Below, piece after piece: positions 44,573 through 52,826 of a stretch of DNA of 64,000 nucleotides. Source of the stretch: Deltaproteobacteria bacterium (GTDB lineage Bacteria > Myxococcota > Kuafuiibacteriia > Kuafuiibacteriales > Kuafuiibacteriaceae); NCBI GenBank assembly GCA_016703535.1, contig JADJBV010000001.1, positions 6,841,895-6,905,894 of the forward strand, given 5' to 3'. The stretch's first letter is position 1; each line of letters begins with the position of its first letter. Under the pieces are notes generated by a model that did no database searches, had not been told where the DNA came from, and saw only the letters and a program-made list of their open reading frames with translations. A program made the position numbers and the translations under genes.

Positions 44573-46831
44573 TTAAATCAGTTGGCCCCCGGCGGTGAGT
44601 CTTCTCGCCAGCTCGGCCTCCCGAAGGATGATGTGGTTGTCGATGATCTCCCGAACCTCAGGTGTGGTCTGAAGTAGCTCTTGTAGTGCCTTGCCCGACA
44701 AGCGGAGCAGCTCGCAGGGCCCCAGGGCCCGGACCGAGGCGTTGCGTGGTTGTCCCGTAAGGGCGGCCAGCTCGCCGAAGAACTCGCCGCTTCGGAGCTT
44801 GTTGATGAACAGGTAGCCGCGCCGCTCCGAGTAGACCTCGACCTCGCCGCTCTTGATCAAATAGAAGCCGTCGCTCTGTTCGCCCTCTCGGAGGACGACG
44901 TCGCCGGCGTTGACGTGGACCAACTCCAGCTGCTCGAGCAACCAGAGCCGATCTTTGGTGCGGAGCCCACCGAAGACCTCACTTTTGGCGAGCAGGGTGC
45001 TCACGACCCGGCCTTTGTAGAAGCGGAGCAGGCCGTTGGTGAGGTTGGGGAAGCGATCCAACACCAGATCGAAGTCGCGCTGCTTGATCTCGAAGTAGAG
45101 GACCTCTTCCAGCGCTTCGGCGGTGGCGGCTCGGGGCTCTCCAGTGAAGAAGGAGAACTCGCCGAAGCAGTCGCCGTCGGCCAAGGACGAGAGGTAGACC
45201 TTCTGGCCGTGGTAATTCTTGCAGTAAACCAAGACCCGACCTCGGGCCACGATGCACAAGAACTCGCCTGGATCGCCCTCCTTGATGATCCGGGTCCCCG
45301 GCGGCACCCGCCGCAGCTCCAACATGCCCGCGAGGTTGGCGAACTCGGCCGAGTCCAGCTCGGAGAAGAGCGGTGAGACCACCAGCTTGGAGCCGGCCGC
45401 TGGCCCTTGGAGCGCGACGATCTGTCGCAAGAAATCGCCCAGCTCGTCGTTGGCCAGTTCACCCAAACGCTCCAGCAGGACTTCGTTGTTTTGCCCGGGC
45501 AGCGAACGGACGCCCTCGACCTCCAGCGCCAAACGGGCGTTCCAGCCTTTGAGCTCCCGGATCCGAACGTAGAGGGCCACCGCTTGCACCAGGTGTCCGT
45601 TCTGCGCGAACTTCATCCCAGCCACTCGGTAGACCCGCTCCGCCTCCTGAGGCCGCTTCATCCGCTCGAGCAGCTCCCCCAGCTCGACCAAGGTCCACAG
45701 GTTGGGATCGGCCAGGGCCTTCTCCCGCAGGGCCATCAGCAGCGGATCGTCGAGGGCCCCGTCTTGCCCGTCGATCGCGTCTCGATGGACGATCATCGAG
45801 GGTGTCAACGGCACGATCCGTTCGGTGGCCTTTTCGATCGGCCGGGTGGCGGCCATGGCGAACTTGCGAGGCCCGACCTCGTCCTCGAAGAGGCCCTTCA
45901 TGAAGTGCGCGAGGTGGGAGTCGTTGAAGCCCGGAGCCAAGCGGTGCAGTTCGGTCTCCAAGGCGTTGGCCAACTCGCGACAGCTCTGAAAGCGCGACTC
46001 CCGATCGACGGAAAGGGCCTTCATCACCAGCTTGTCGATGCCGGGCTGGATCTGCTCGTTGTAGCGGGACGGCGCGGGAACTCGAGGATTTCGCACCTTG
46101 GAGAGGATCTGGGCCGGATCTTCTGAATAGAACAGGCGCCGGCCGGTCAGGGTCTCGTAGAGCGTGATCCCCGCCGAATAAACGTCGCTGCGGGGATCGA
46201 CCTCGTGGCCCCGGGCCTGTTCGGGCGACATGTACGCGAACTTGCCGAGCACCACCCCGGGCCGGGTCAGGGAGACCTTGTTGCGGGCCTTGGCGATGCC
46301 GAAGTCGGTGATCTTCACCTCGCCGTCGTAGCTGACGAGGATGTTGTGGGGAGAGACGTCGCGGTGAACGATCCCCAGGGGTTGGTCGTCGGGGCCCCGG
46401 CGTTGGTGCGCGTACTCCAGGCCTCGCAAGGTCTCGGCCATGATGAAGAAGGCGACCTCCAGCGGCACCGTCATGCGGCGCTTCGACTGCTTGATCAGGA
46501 TCTGGGTCATGTCCTTGCCGTCGACCAGCTCCATCGCCAGGTAGTAGTTGCTCTCGATCCGGCCGAAGTCGAAGACCTGGACGATGTTCCCGTGGTTGAG
46601 GGACACGGTCAGCTTTGCTTCATCGATGAACAGGGAGACGAACTCGGCGTCGGTCGAGAGGTGCGGCAGGATCCGCTTCAGCGCGACCTCCTTTTGAAAG
46701 CCGCCGATCGAGGTGGACATCGCCCGAAAGACCTCGGCCATCCCGCCGGTCGCCAGGCGCTCCAGCAAAGTGTACTTGCCGTAGGTCTCACCGACCTGGG
46801 GTAGAGCCCCCTGGGAGAGCGCTGTGGCCAA
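44573..46831 (-). CDS. Ser/Thr protein kinase with two C-terminal cyclic-nucleotide-binding domains
   Basis: A 752-residue protein without a transmembrane helix. Kinase (about residues 19-290): ATGGMAEVF, VALKRILPH, HRDVSPHNILV, DFGIAKARN, GKFAYMSPEQ. The middle (about 360-465) is helical and TPR-like. Two cNMP-binding-type beta-rolls follow: about 485-600 (EGDPGEFLCIVARGRVLV, FGEFSFFTGEPRAATAEA) and about 610-735 (EGEQSDGFYLIKSGEVEV, FFGELAALTGQPRNASVRA). The FGE(L/F)...R(A/N) phosphate-binding cassettes look complete in both, suggesting real ligand binding. The start is TTG. A second kinase gene follows. Confidence 0.88.
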   Translation of the reverse strand: MATALSQGALPQVGETYGKYTLLERLATGGMAEVFRAMSTSIGGFQKEVALKRILPHLSTDAEFVSLFIDEAKLTVSLNHGNIVQVFDFGRIESNYYLAMELVDGKDMTQILIKQSKRRMTVPLEVAFFIMAETLRGLEYAHQRRGPDDQPLGIVHRDVSPHNILVSYDGEVKITDFGIAKARNKVSLTRPGVVLGKFAYMSPEQARGHEVDPRSDVYSAGITLYETLTGRRLFYSEDPAQILSKVRNPRVPAPSRYNEQIQPGIDKLVMKALSVDRESRFQSCRELANALETELHRLAPGFNDSHLAHFMKGLFEDEVGPRKFAMAATRPIEKATERIVPLTPSMIVHRDAIDGQDGALDDPLLMALREKALADPNLWTLVELGELLERMKRPQEAERVYRVAGMKFAQNGHLVQAVALYVRIRELKGWNARLALEVEGVRSLPGQNNEVLLERLGELANDELGDFLRQIVALQGPAAGSKLVVSPLFSELDSAEFANLAGMLELRRVPPGTRIIKEGDPGEFLCIVARGRVLVYCKNYHGQKVYLSSLADGDCFGEFSFFTGEPRAATAEALEEVLYFEIKQRDFDLVLDRFPNLTNGLLRFYKGRVVSTLLAKSEVFGGLRTKDRLWLLEQLELVHVNAGDVVLREGEQSDGFYLIKSGEVEVYSERRGYLFINKLRSGEFFGELAALTGQPRNASVRALGPCELLRLSGKALQELLQTTPEVREIIDNHIILREAELARRLTAGGQLI

Positions 46832-46932
46832 TCGAGCGCATCCTACACGGGGCCCAGGGCGCTTTCACGAGATCGACAAAAATCGTGGCTATGTGGGCGC
46901 ATTTGTTGGGCTGCGTGCCTTGTGCCCGGGGG

Positions 46933-46960
46933 CATCGGCTGCGATGGTGCGACACCGATG
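46933..46960. other. Possible hairpin in the leader of the small Lys-rich gene
   Basis: CATCGG (46933-46938) and CCGATG (46955-46960) are complementary, with a 16-base loop, just upstream of a strong AGGAGG and the ATG at 46989. It may affect translation of the small gene; support is weak. Confidence 0.25.
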
Positions 46961-46988
46961 GCCCCGGCCGTCGAGGAGGATCTCGAAA

Positions 46989-47117
46989 ATGGGCGACAAG
47001 TCACCGAAGGCCAAACAAAAGGGCGCCAAGCAGAAGGACGCCACTGAAAAGAAGGACGCCGCCAAGGCCAAGGACAAGCAGGCCAAGTCAGCGAGCTTCG
47101 TCCCCAAGAAGAAGTGA
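46989..47117 (+). CDS. Small Lys-rich basic protein, GDKSPKA family
   Basis: A 42-residue protein starting MGDKSPKAKQKGAKQKD and ending SFVPKKK. GAGGAGG lies at the proper distance before this ATG (46974-46980), which decides the start over longer options. About a third of residues are Lys, with Ala, Asp, Gln and Ser. Very short, Lys-rich proteins with an N-terminal MGDKSPK are, from memory, seen in several bacterial phyla as conserved hypotheticals. No function is known; nucleic-acid binding is possible. Confidence 0.65.
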   Translation: MGDKSPKAKQKGAKQKDATEKKDAAKAKDKQAKSASFVPKKK

Positions 47118-47136
47118 GGGGCTCAGGCTCGAGTGA

Positions 47137-47787
47137 TCACTCGGGCCGCGCCTGGCGTTTGCACCAATATCGGACCCCATCCAGCGCGCGCCACTCGACC
47201 GGGGCGTGGCCCGGATCTCGGATCCAGGTCCCGATGCTCCGCTCGCGTTGACCGTCGGAGATCCGGCCCTCGAGGAGGAAGACCTCGAAGGTGTTTCCGG
47301 CAGTTGACCAGGGGAGTTCGCTCCCGGGTGGGGCCCAGCCGACGACCACTTGTTCGAAGCGGGTCGCGTGCAGCGTCCGTTCGTGGGCCACGGGGCCCGG
47401 TGCGGGATCGCGATCGGTGTTGTGTTCGACGAGGCGGAGGCGATCTTCCTGCGGCATTTGCCGGAGCTTCACCAAGATCGTGCAGCCCCGGGGTGAGCGC
47501 GGCGCGTGGCGAGTGCCCCAGGGGTTGCGGACGTAGCTCCCCTTCGGATAGGCGCCGTGTTCGTCCTCGAAGACCCCCTCCAACACCAGAAACTCTTCGC
47601 CCATCTCGTGCCAGTGGGAAGCGAAGTGTGAACCGGGCGCGTAACGCACCAAGGAGGTGGCGATTGCGACCTCACCCCCGTCACGCTCCAGCATGATCCG
47701 CTCGACGCCGGGTTCGGGGGAGGGGATCCAGGGCTCTCGGCGGGTGTCGACGATCGCCGGTTGGCTACGGTCACTGCGGATCTTCAT
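47137..47787 (-). CDS. Cupin protein (ChrR-like double cupin)
   Basis: A 216-residue protein with two cupin-type beta-barrels. The first has a metal site: HFASHWHEMGEEFLVLEG and a later TRHAPRS His. The second (about residues 135-205) begins TLHATRFEQVVVGWAPPG and looks metal-free. This resembles the ChrR/anti-sigma-type cupin fold, though no sigma factor gene is adjacent. It is the third gene of a MAPEG/SDR/cupin operon. Substrate not known. Confidence 0.7.
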   Translation of the reverse strand: MKIRSDRSQPAIVDTRREPWIPSPEPGVERIMLERDGGEVAIATSLVRYAPGSHFASHWHEMGEEFLVLEGVFEDEHGAYPKGSYVRNPWGTRHAPRSPRGCTILVKLRQMPQEDRLRLVEHNTDRDPAPGPVAHERTLHATRFEQVVVGWAPPGSELPWSTAGNTFEVFLLEGRISDGQRERSIGTWIRDPGHAPVEWRALDGVRYWCKRQARPE

Positions 47788-47788
47788 C

Positions 47789-48472
47789 TCACCACCGCTC
47801 CCGATCGGGCCGCAGATCCAGCTCGAAGGTCCAAGCCGATCGAGGTTGTTCGAGCAAGGCCACCACCGTAGAGGCCACGGCCTGGGGCGAGAGGCAATCC
47901 TCGAGCTTGGCCTCGGGGAAGCGGGCGACCGTCCGGGCCCCGGCGATCTTCCCGTCGATCACCAGGTGGGCCACGTGAATTCCGCGGGGCCCGAGCTCCT
48001 TGGCCAACGACTGGGCCAAGCCCCGCAAGGCCTGTTTTCCCGAGGAAAACGCCGAAGTCCGGGCGGAACCGCGCCAGGAAGCGGTGGCCCCGAAGAACAC
48101 CATCGCCCCCTGGCCGCGGGTGATCATCGGCGGCGCGAAGGTGCGGGCGACCAAAAACGGAGCGTAGCAGTTGGCGCGCCAGGAGGCCTCGAAGGACGAC
48201 GGCGTGGTCTCGGCCAAGGGGCCCAGATCCAGTCGCCCCGCCAGGTGGATCACCGCGTCCACGGGACCGACCCGGGCCGACAGCGCTTGCACTTGCGCTT
48301 CGTCGCCGAGCTCCACGACCTCTTGCTGCACCGGGAGCTGAGCCAGCGCCGCCGACAGCCGAGATCGATCCCGACCCACGCCGATCACGCGCCACCCTGC
48401 GTCGAGGAGCGCCTTGGCGAGGTTGGGCCCCAGGTCTCCGACCGCGCCGGCCAACAACACGACCCGATCCAT
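47789..48472 (-). CDS. Short-chain dehydrogenase/reductase with Phe in place of the catalytic Tyr
   Basis: A 227-residue SDR. The nucleotide motif is AGAVGDLGPNLAKAL and the NAG-like motif is HLAGRLDLGPL. The active-site segment reads SAFSSGKQALRGLAQSLAKEL, with FxxxK instead of YxxxK, and is followed by GIHVAHLVIDG. From memory, an atypical SDR subfamily shares this FxxxK and the HVAHVVIDG phrase, so it is probably ancestral and not a recent loss. The start overlaps the stop of the upstream MAPEG gene by one base. Confidence 0.8.
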   Translation of the reverse strand: MDRVVLLAGAVGDLGPNLAKALLDAGWRVIGVGRDRSRLSAALAQLPVQQEVVELGDEAQVQALSARVGPVDAVIHLAGRLDLGPLAETTPSSFEASWRANCYAPFLVARTFAPPMITRGQGAMVFFGATASWRGSARTSAFSSGKQALRGLAQSLAKELGPRGIHVAHLVIDGKIAGARTVARFPEAKLEDCLSPQAVASTVVALLEQPRSAWTFELDLRPDRERW

Positions 48473-48882
48473 CAGACCCGTCCCGACCAGATCACGCTGG
48501 CCAAGGTGAGCTGGGCGCCGAAGCCGACCACAAAAGAGATGGTGCGGAGGCCTGGGATCCCCAACAGGTAAACCGCGGCGTGGACCAAGCGGGCGAAGAA
48601 GTAGGTGGCGGCTGCGCTGGCGGCCAAGGCGGCGCCGTCGCCGGTGACCCGGGAGGCCAAGAGGACCAAGGGCGCGAAGACCACCAGGCCTTCGACCGCG
48701 TTGAGGTGGGCCCGGTGGGCCCGCCGTGCCCAAGGAGACTGTTCATCCCAGTCTTTCGGTTGCGGGTTGCCGAGGGCCCGCGGGATCCCGAGCTTGAGCA
48801 TCCGATCGAGGATGTAGGGCACCCAAAGCACGCCGGTGAGGAGGGTGGTGGCGAGCAACCAAGAGGTGAGGTCGACGTTCAT
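48472..48882 (-). CDS. MAPEG family membrane protein
   Basis: A 136-residue protein with about four transmembrane helices (LTSWLLATTLLTGVLWVPYI, VVFAPLVLLASRV, AAATYFFARLVHAAVYLLG, TISFVVGFGAQLTLA). HRAHLNAVE and YFFARLVHAAVY match the MAPEG (membrane-associated eicosanoid/glutathione metabolism) family. It heads the operon with the SDR and cupin genes; TGATG overlap suggests coupling. A glutathione-linked or lipid role is possible. Confidence 0.85.
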   Translation of the reverse strand: MNVDLTSWLLATTLLTGVLWVPYILDRMLKLGIPRALGNPQPKDWDEQSPWARRAHRAHLNAVEGLVVFAPLVLLASRVTGDGAALAASAAATYFFARLVHAAVYLLGIPGLRTISFVVGFGAQLTLASVIWSGRV

Positions 48883-48953
48883 GCGCGCAACTTAGGGGTT
48901 GGCGGCGCGGGCTTCTGGAACCAGGGTCACACAACGGTCGAATTTGCGGCGGG

Positions 48954-49607
48954 TCAATGGCTGGAGAGGCGCAGGCGATCGAGGATCTGCAGGCGACCTC
49001 GTCCATTCCGGATCAAGCCCCGGGCCACCAACGCCCGGACCGCCCGCGAGACGACCTCTCGGGCGGTGCCGAGTTCGGCGGCGAGGACAGCTTGGGTGAT
49101 CTTCAGCAGTCCCGTTGGATCGGCGCGGCGCAGGATGAACCGGGCCACCCGCTGCTCCATCAACATCGACCCCGACTCTTCCAGGACCTGCATCAACTCG
49201 AAGACCCGTCCAGACAGGACGCCAAAGACGTAGTCCCGAAAGGCCGGCTCTCGCTCCAGCCAGCGGCGCAAGAGGGCTTGCGGGACCTGAACGAACTGCC
49301 CCCCTTCGGGGCCCGCATCGACCCAGGCCGGGTAAGGTTCATCGTTGACGGCGGCGCTGAGAGCCAAGATGCAGGTGCCGCCGGTCTCGACCCGGTAGAG
49401 CGTGGCCTCCCGACCACCTTCGGTCAGGTAGTAGGCGCGCAAGGATCCACCCACGATCAAATAAGCGCCGCCGGCGAGATCTCCGCGCTGGAGCAGCTGT
49501 TGGCCGGCGCGGGCTCGGGACAGCCGTAGCGCTCGCGCCTCGTCCTGACCGAGGGGGCTGAGGCGGCTCAAGAAGGGGAAGTGGGTCGGGCTGATGGCCT
49601 TGCCCAT
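48954..49607 (-). CDS. Crp/Fnr-family transcriptional regulator
   Basis: A 217-residue protein: N-terminal cyclic-nucleotide-type beta-roll (about residues 15-115) and a C-terminal helix-turn-helix (TQAVLAAELGTAREVVSRAVRALVARGLI). No Cys cluster for FNR-type oxygen sensing is visible. It lies 71 bases upstream of the MAPEG operon on the same strand and divergent from the response regulator. It may control the MAPEG operon; no classic palindromic site was found there. A GCAAG-N4-CTTGC palindrome lies at 49268. Confidence 0.88.
   Translation of the reverse strand: MGKAISPTHFPFLSRLSPLGQDEARALRLSRARAGQQLLQRGDLAGGAYLIVGGSLRAYYLTEGGREATLYRVETGGTCILALSAAVNDEPYPAWVDAGPEGGQFVQVPQALLRRWLEREPAFRDYVFGVLSGRVFELMQVLEESGSMLMEQRVARFILRRADPTGLLKITQAVLAAELGTAREVVSRAVRALVARGLIRNGRGRLQILDRLRLSSH
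49268..49281. repeat. GCAAG-N4-CTTGC palindrome (core AGGG), in the Crp-like gene
   Basis: Minus-strand frame CAA-NNN-NNC-TTG (QALL). Confidence 0.9.
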
Positions 49608-49684
49608 CTCGGGTCCATAACGCGCCGGCGGCCGCGGTTCATCCAGGATCGGGCGCCTGGACTCACCTCGTGTTAAGACCGGCC

Positions 49685-50371
49685 ATGGCCACCATCTTGG
49701 TCGCCGACGATGATCCCCACATCCGGGAGGTGGTCAGCTTTGCGCTCGAGAGCGCCGGCCACTCGGTGATCGCCCGGGCCGATGGCCAAGGCGCCTTGAC
49801 CGCCGCCGAAGAGAAGACCCCCGAGCTGGTGGTCCTCGACATCATGATGCCCGGCCTGGATGGACTGGAGGTGTGTCGACGGATCCGGCAGCGATCCCAG
49901 GTGCCGATCTTGTTCCTCTCGGCGCGAGACGACGAGATCGACAAGGTGATTGGCCTGGAGGTCGGCGGGGACGACTACCTCACCAAACCCTTCGGCAAGC
50001 GGGAGCTGGTGGCCCGGGTCAAGGCGATGTTGCGGCGGGTCGAGGCCAGCAAAGAGGCGCCGAACCAAAACGCGGCCAAGTCCCACGGCAAGCTGCGACT
50101 GGATGCCGAGCGGTTTTCGGTGATCTGGAAGGGCGAGCCGGTGGTGTTGACGGTGACCGAGTTCGGAGTCCTCGAGACCTTGTTGGGTGCGCCGGGGAAG
50201 GTCTTCACCCGGGCCGAGCTGGTGGAGCGGGCCTACCGCTTCGACAACCACGTGACCGAACGGACCATCGACACCCACGTCAAGCGGATCCGGAAGAAGT
50301 TCAACGCCGGGCAAGAGCCCATCGAGACCGTGTTCGGGCTGGGTTATCGGCTCGGCTCGTGTGAGGACTGA
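49685..50371 (+). CDS. OmpR-family response regulator
   Basis: A 228-residue protein: receiver domain (ILVADDDPHIREV acidic pair, phosphoacceptor Asp in LVVLDIMMPGLDG, switch Ser in FLSARDDE, Lys in DYLTKPFGKREL) and a winged-helix DNA-binding domain (LTVTEFGVLETLL, RTIDTHVKRIRKKF, ETVFGLGYRL). The histidine kinase gene follows after 3 bases. The pair resembles CreBC-type systems. Target genes are unknown. Confidence 0.92.
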   Translation: MATILVADDDPHIREVVSFALESAGHSVIARADGQGALTAAEEKTPELVVLDIMMPGLDGLEVCRRIRQRSQVPILFLSARDDEIDKVIGLEVGGDDYLTKPFGKRELVARVKAMLRRVEASKEAPNQNAAKSHGKLRLDAERFSVIWKGEPVVLTVTEFGVLETLLGAPGKVFTRAELVERAYRFDNHVTERTIDTHVKRIRKKFNAGQEPIETVFGLGYRLGSCED

Positions 50372-50374
50372 ACC

Positions 50375-51913
50375 TTGGGGCTCCGCGTCCGGACCCTGTT
50401 TTTGACCTTGTTCCTGTTGGTGCTGCTGGTGCCGTTTGTGGTGCTCGGCGTCCTGCGGCTCTTCGAAGAGGCGCTGATCCGGGAGACCGAAGAGGTCCTC
50501 TTGGCCGAGGCGGTGGTGATCGGCGAGGCCTATCGCCAGCAGGTGGCGCCGGTGCACGCCTTGCCCGAGCCGACCGACGACACGCTCCGTTTTGCGCCGT
50601 TTGTCCCGCGTCTCGAGCTCTCGGGGCCGATCTTGCCGCCGGCCAAACGGGGCCCGACCACCACCACGGTGGCGCCAGGCCGCTTGGACCTGATGTTGGA
50701 GCGGGTGATCGTGCGGAACCTCTCCGGGGTGCGGGTGGTCGATCGCAACGGCCTGGTGGTGGCCTCGGGCCAGGGCGAACGAGGTTATCGGGTCGACCAC
50801 CTCCCGGAAGTGCAAGCTGCCTTGCAGGGTGACTACCGCCCGGTGTTGCGACGGCGCTATTCGGACGAAGCGGCGCCGCCGGTTTCGGCCCTGAGCCGGG
50901 CCGCAGCGCTGCGGGTGTCGATCGCCATCCCGGTGTTCGCCAACCCGCGGGCCCCGGTCGGGGGCAAGGCCCAAGTTTTGGGGGCGGTGTACGCCAGCCG
51001 CACGCCCCTCGATCCCCGGAAGGCGCTCTGGCAGTGGCGGCAAAAGTTGATCCTCCCCGTGCTGGTGTCGATCTTGGTGACCCTGGCGATCGCCGTGTTG
51101 TTGAGCGTGACCATCGCTGGCCCGCTGGTCCGGCTGCGCCACTTCGCGGAGGCTGTAGCCCAAGGAAAGACGATCCGGGCCGCGATCCCGGATCGCACCG
51201 CGCCGGTGGAGATCGTCGCCTTGTCGAAGGCGATCGGCGAGATGAAGGCTCAGCTCGAGTCTCGGGCCCACTACATCCGGGAGTTCGCGGCCAACACCGC
51301 CCACGAGCTGAAGACCCCCCTCACCTCGATCCGCGGGGCCTCGGAGCTGCTGCTCGAGGACTGGGAGAGCATGACGCCCGAGCAGCGGCAGCGGTTTCTC
51401 TCCAACATCCGAGACGACTCGGTACGGATGAACGGCCTGGTGGGGCGCATCTTGGAGTTGGCCCGGATCGAAGCGGCGCCGCCCAACAAGGAGCCCACCG
51501 ATCTGGCCGCCTTCTTGGAAGGGATCACCGAACGATATCGCCGGGCCGGCCACGAGCTGCGGCTCCAACTGTTGGCCCGACCCCGGCCGATCGGGATGTC
51601 GCCCGAGAGCCTGGAGATGTTGTTCAGCAACCTCTTGGACAACGCCGTCCGTCACGGCGCCGGCCAGCCGGTGGAGGTGACGGTGAAGGACCTGCCGATG
51701 GGGCGGATCATCGAGGTCCGGGATCGAGGGCCCAAGTTGCCCGAAGATCACTTTGCCCGAGCCTTCGAGCGCTTTTACAGCACCGAACGCCACCGGGGCG
51801 GTACGGGCTTGGGCCTGGCGATCGTCAAGGCCATCGTCGAGGCCCACGGCGGCAAGATCGAGGTGGAGGCCCTGGACGAGGGCGCGTGTTTCACCCTCTG
51901 GTTCCCGGACTAG
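50375..51913 (+). CDS. Sensor histidine kinase, partner of the response regulator
   Basis: A 512-residue protein with TTG start. Layout: TM1 (LFLTLFLLVLLVPFVVLGVL), a periplasmic sensor domain (about residues 30-225), TM2 (LILPVLVSILVTLAIAVLL), a HAMP-like linker, HisKA with phospho-His in ANTAHELKTPLTSIRG, and HATPase_c with the N box (NLLDNAVRHG) and G box (GTGLGLAIVKAIVEAHGG). The sensor domain ligand is unknown. A GCAAG-N4-CTTGC palindrome encodes VQAALQ in the sensor domain. It ends inside a terminator hairpin. Confidence 0.92.
   Translation: MGLRVRTLFLTLFLLVLLVPFVVLGVLRLFEEALIRETEEVLLAEAVVIGEAYRQQVAPVHALPEPTDDTLRFAPFVPRLELSGPILPPAKRGPTTTTVAPGRLDLMLERVIVRNLSGVRVVDRNGLVVASGQGERGYRVDHLPEVQAALQGDYRPVLRRRYSDEAAPPVSALSRAAALRVSIAIPVFANPRAPVGGKAQVLGAVYASRTPLDPRKALWQWRQKLILPVLVSILVTLAIAVLLSVTIAGPLVRLRHFAEAVAQGKTIRAAIPDRTAPVEIVALSKAIGEMKAQLESRAHYIREFAANTAHELKTPLTSIRGASELLLEDWESMTPEQRQRFLSNIRDDSVRMNGLVGRILELARIEAAPPNKEPTDLAAFLEGITERYRRAGHELRLQLLARPRPIGMSPESLEMLFSNLLDNAVRHGAGQPVEVTVKDLPMGRIIEVRDRGPKLPEDHFARAFERFYSTERHRGGTGLGLAIVKAIVEAHGGKIEVEALDEGACFTLWFPD
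50812..50825. repeat. GCAAG-N4-CTTGC palindrome (core CTGC), in the histidine kinase gene
   Basis: Frame CAA-NNN-NNC-TTG (QAAL). Confidence 0.9.
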
Positions 51914-51930
51914 GGTCCCGTCCGGGAACC
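51900..51930. terminator. Bidirectional terminator hairpin between convergent genes
   Basis: GGTTCCCGGAC (51900-51910) and GTCCGGGAACC (51920-51930) form a perfect 11-base GC-rich stem with a 9-base loop. It includes the TAG stop of the histidine kinase and abuts the TAG stop of the opposite methyltransferase gene. No T-tract is seen on either strand. Confidence 0.7.
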
Positions 51931-52770
51931 CTAGCTCGGCTCATTCGAAGCGGGCGCAAACTCCCGGACCAGCTTGGGCTTCACGCCGGACTCGGCCAGG
52001 AGCTGATCCAACTTGGCCTGGGCCGCCCGATCGAAGCGCTGGACCCGTTTGCCCAAGATCAGCTCGTTCTTGAGGGAGTGTTCCCAGCCGGCCAGCTCGG
52101 TGACCGTCACTTGATAACCGTTGGCTTCGAGCACCAGGGCCCGGATCACGTTGGTGAGGTGAGATCCCAGCTCCCGGCGGTGCCAAGGGTGGGCCGACAA
52201 GGCGCCGATCGCCCCGGGGGCGGGGTGGGCCTTGAGCTGCTGGGCGACCTCGGCCTGACAACAGGGGACCACCGCCACATAGTCGGCGTTGGTCTTGAGG
52301 GCCAAAAGCAGGGCGTCGTCGGTGGCGGTGTCGCAGGCGTGGAGCGCCGTGACCAAGTGGACCCGCTCGGGCAGCGGCGCGGTGGTCAAGTTGGATTCTA
52401 CTGAGTGGAATCTACTGAATCCTAGTTGGGTCGCCAAGGCGCCGGCCTTTTGGGCCAACTCGGGCCGGGACTCGACGCCGTAGAGATCACCTTTGCCCGC
52501 CGGGCCCAGGACCAGCTGGTACAGCAAAAATCCCAGGTAACTTTTGCCGGCGCCGGCGTCCACCACCACCGGGTTGGGGAAGCGGGCCAACACGTCGTCG
52601 AGGCCGGGGCGCAACAGGCCGATCAGGTGGTTGATCTGTTTGACCTTACGCCGGGCGTCGGCGTTCAGGTCGCCGTCCCGGGTCAACAAGTGCAGGGCCT
52701 GGAGCAAGGCCGGATCGGCGCCAGGCAACAGCTCGGCGGCCACGTCCTTCTGCTCGACCTTCTTTCGCAC
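51931..52770 (-). CDS. SAM-dependent methyltransferase (Methyltransf_32/METTL25-like)
   Basis: A 279-residue protein. SAM motif: VVVDAGAGKSYLGFLLYQL. Later blocks LVTALHACDTATDDALL and AVVPCCQAEV match the Methyltransf_32 group (METTL25 and GstCD-like proteins). The substrate is unknown; relatives methylate RNA or protein. An internal 30-base AT-rich stretch (52393-52422) holds two copies of the TCTACTGA repeat and encodes GFSRFHSVES, the only place in the protein with such codons. Confidence 0.78.
   Translation of the reverse strand: MRKKVEQKDVAAELLPGADPALLQALHLLTRDGDLNADARRKVKQINHLIGLLRPGLDDVLARFPNPVVVDAGAGKSYLGFLLYQLVLGPAGKGDLYGVESRPELAQKAGALATQLGFSRFHSVESNLTTAPLPERVHLVTALHACDTATDDALLLALKTNADYVAVVPCCQAEVAQQLKAHPAPGAIGALSAHPWHRRELGSHLTNVIRALVLEANGYQVTVTELAGWEHSLKNELILGKRVQRFDRAAQAKLDQLLAESGVKPKLVREFAPASNEPS
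52393..52422. repeat. AT-rich dispersed repeat, double copy, in the methyltransferase gene
   Basis: Contains ATTCTACTGAGT (52395-52406) and AATCTACTGAAT (52409-52420), flanked by GGATTC and GAATCC. Confidence 0.75.
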
Positions 52771-52826
52771 GCCGCGACGATAACACCCTTTTCCGCCGAG
52801 TTGTGGGCGTGTTAGCGCCAGGGACG

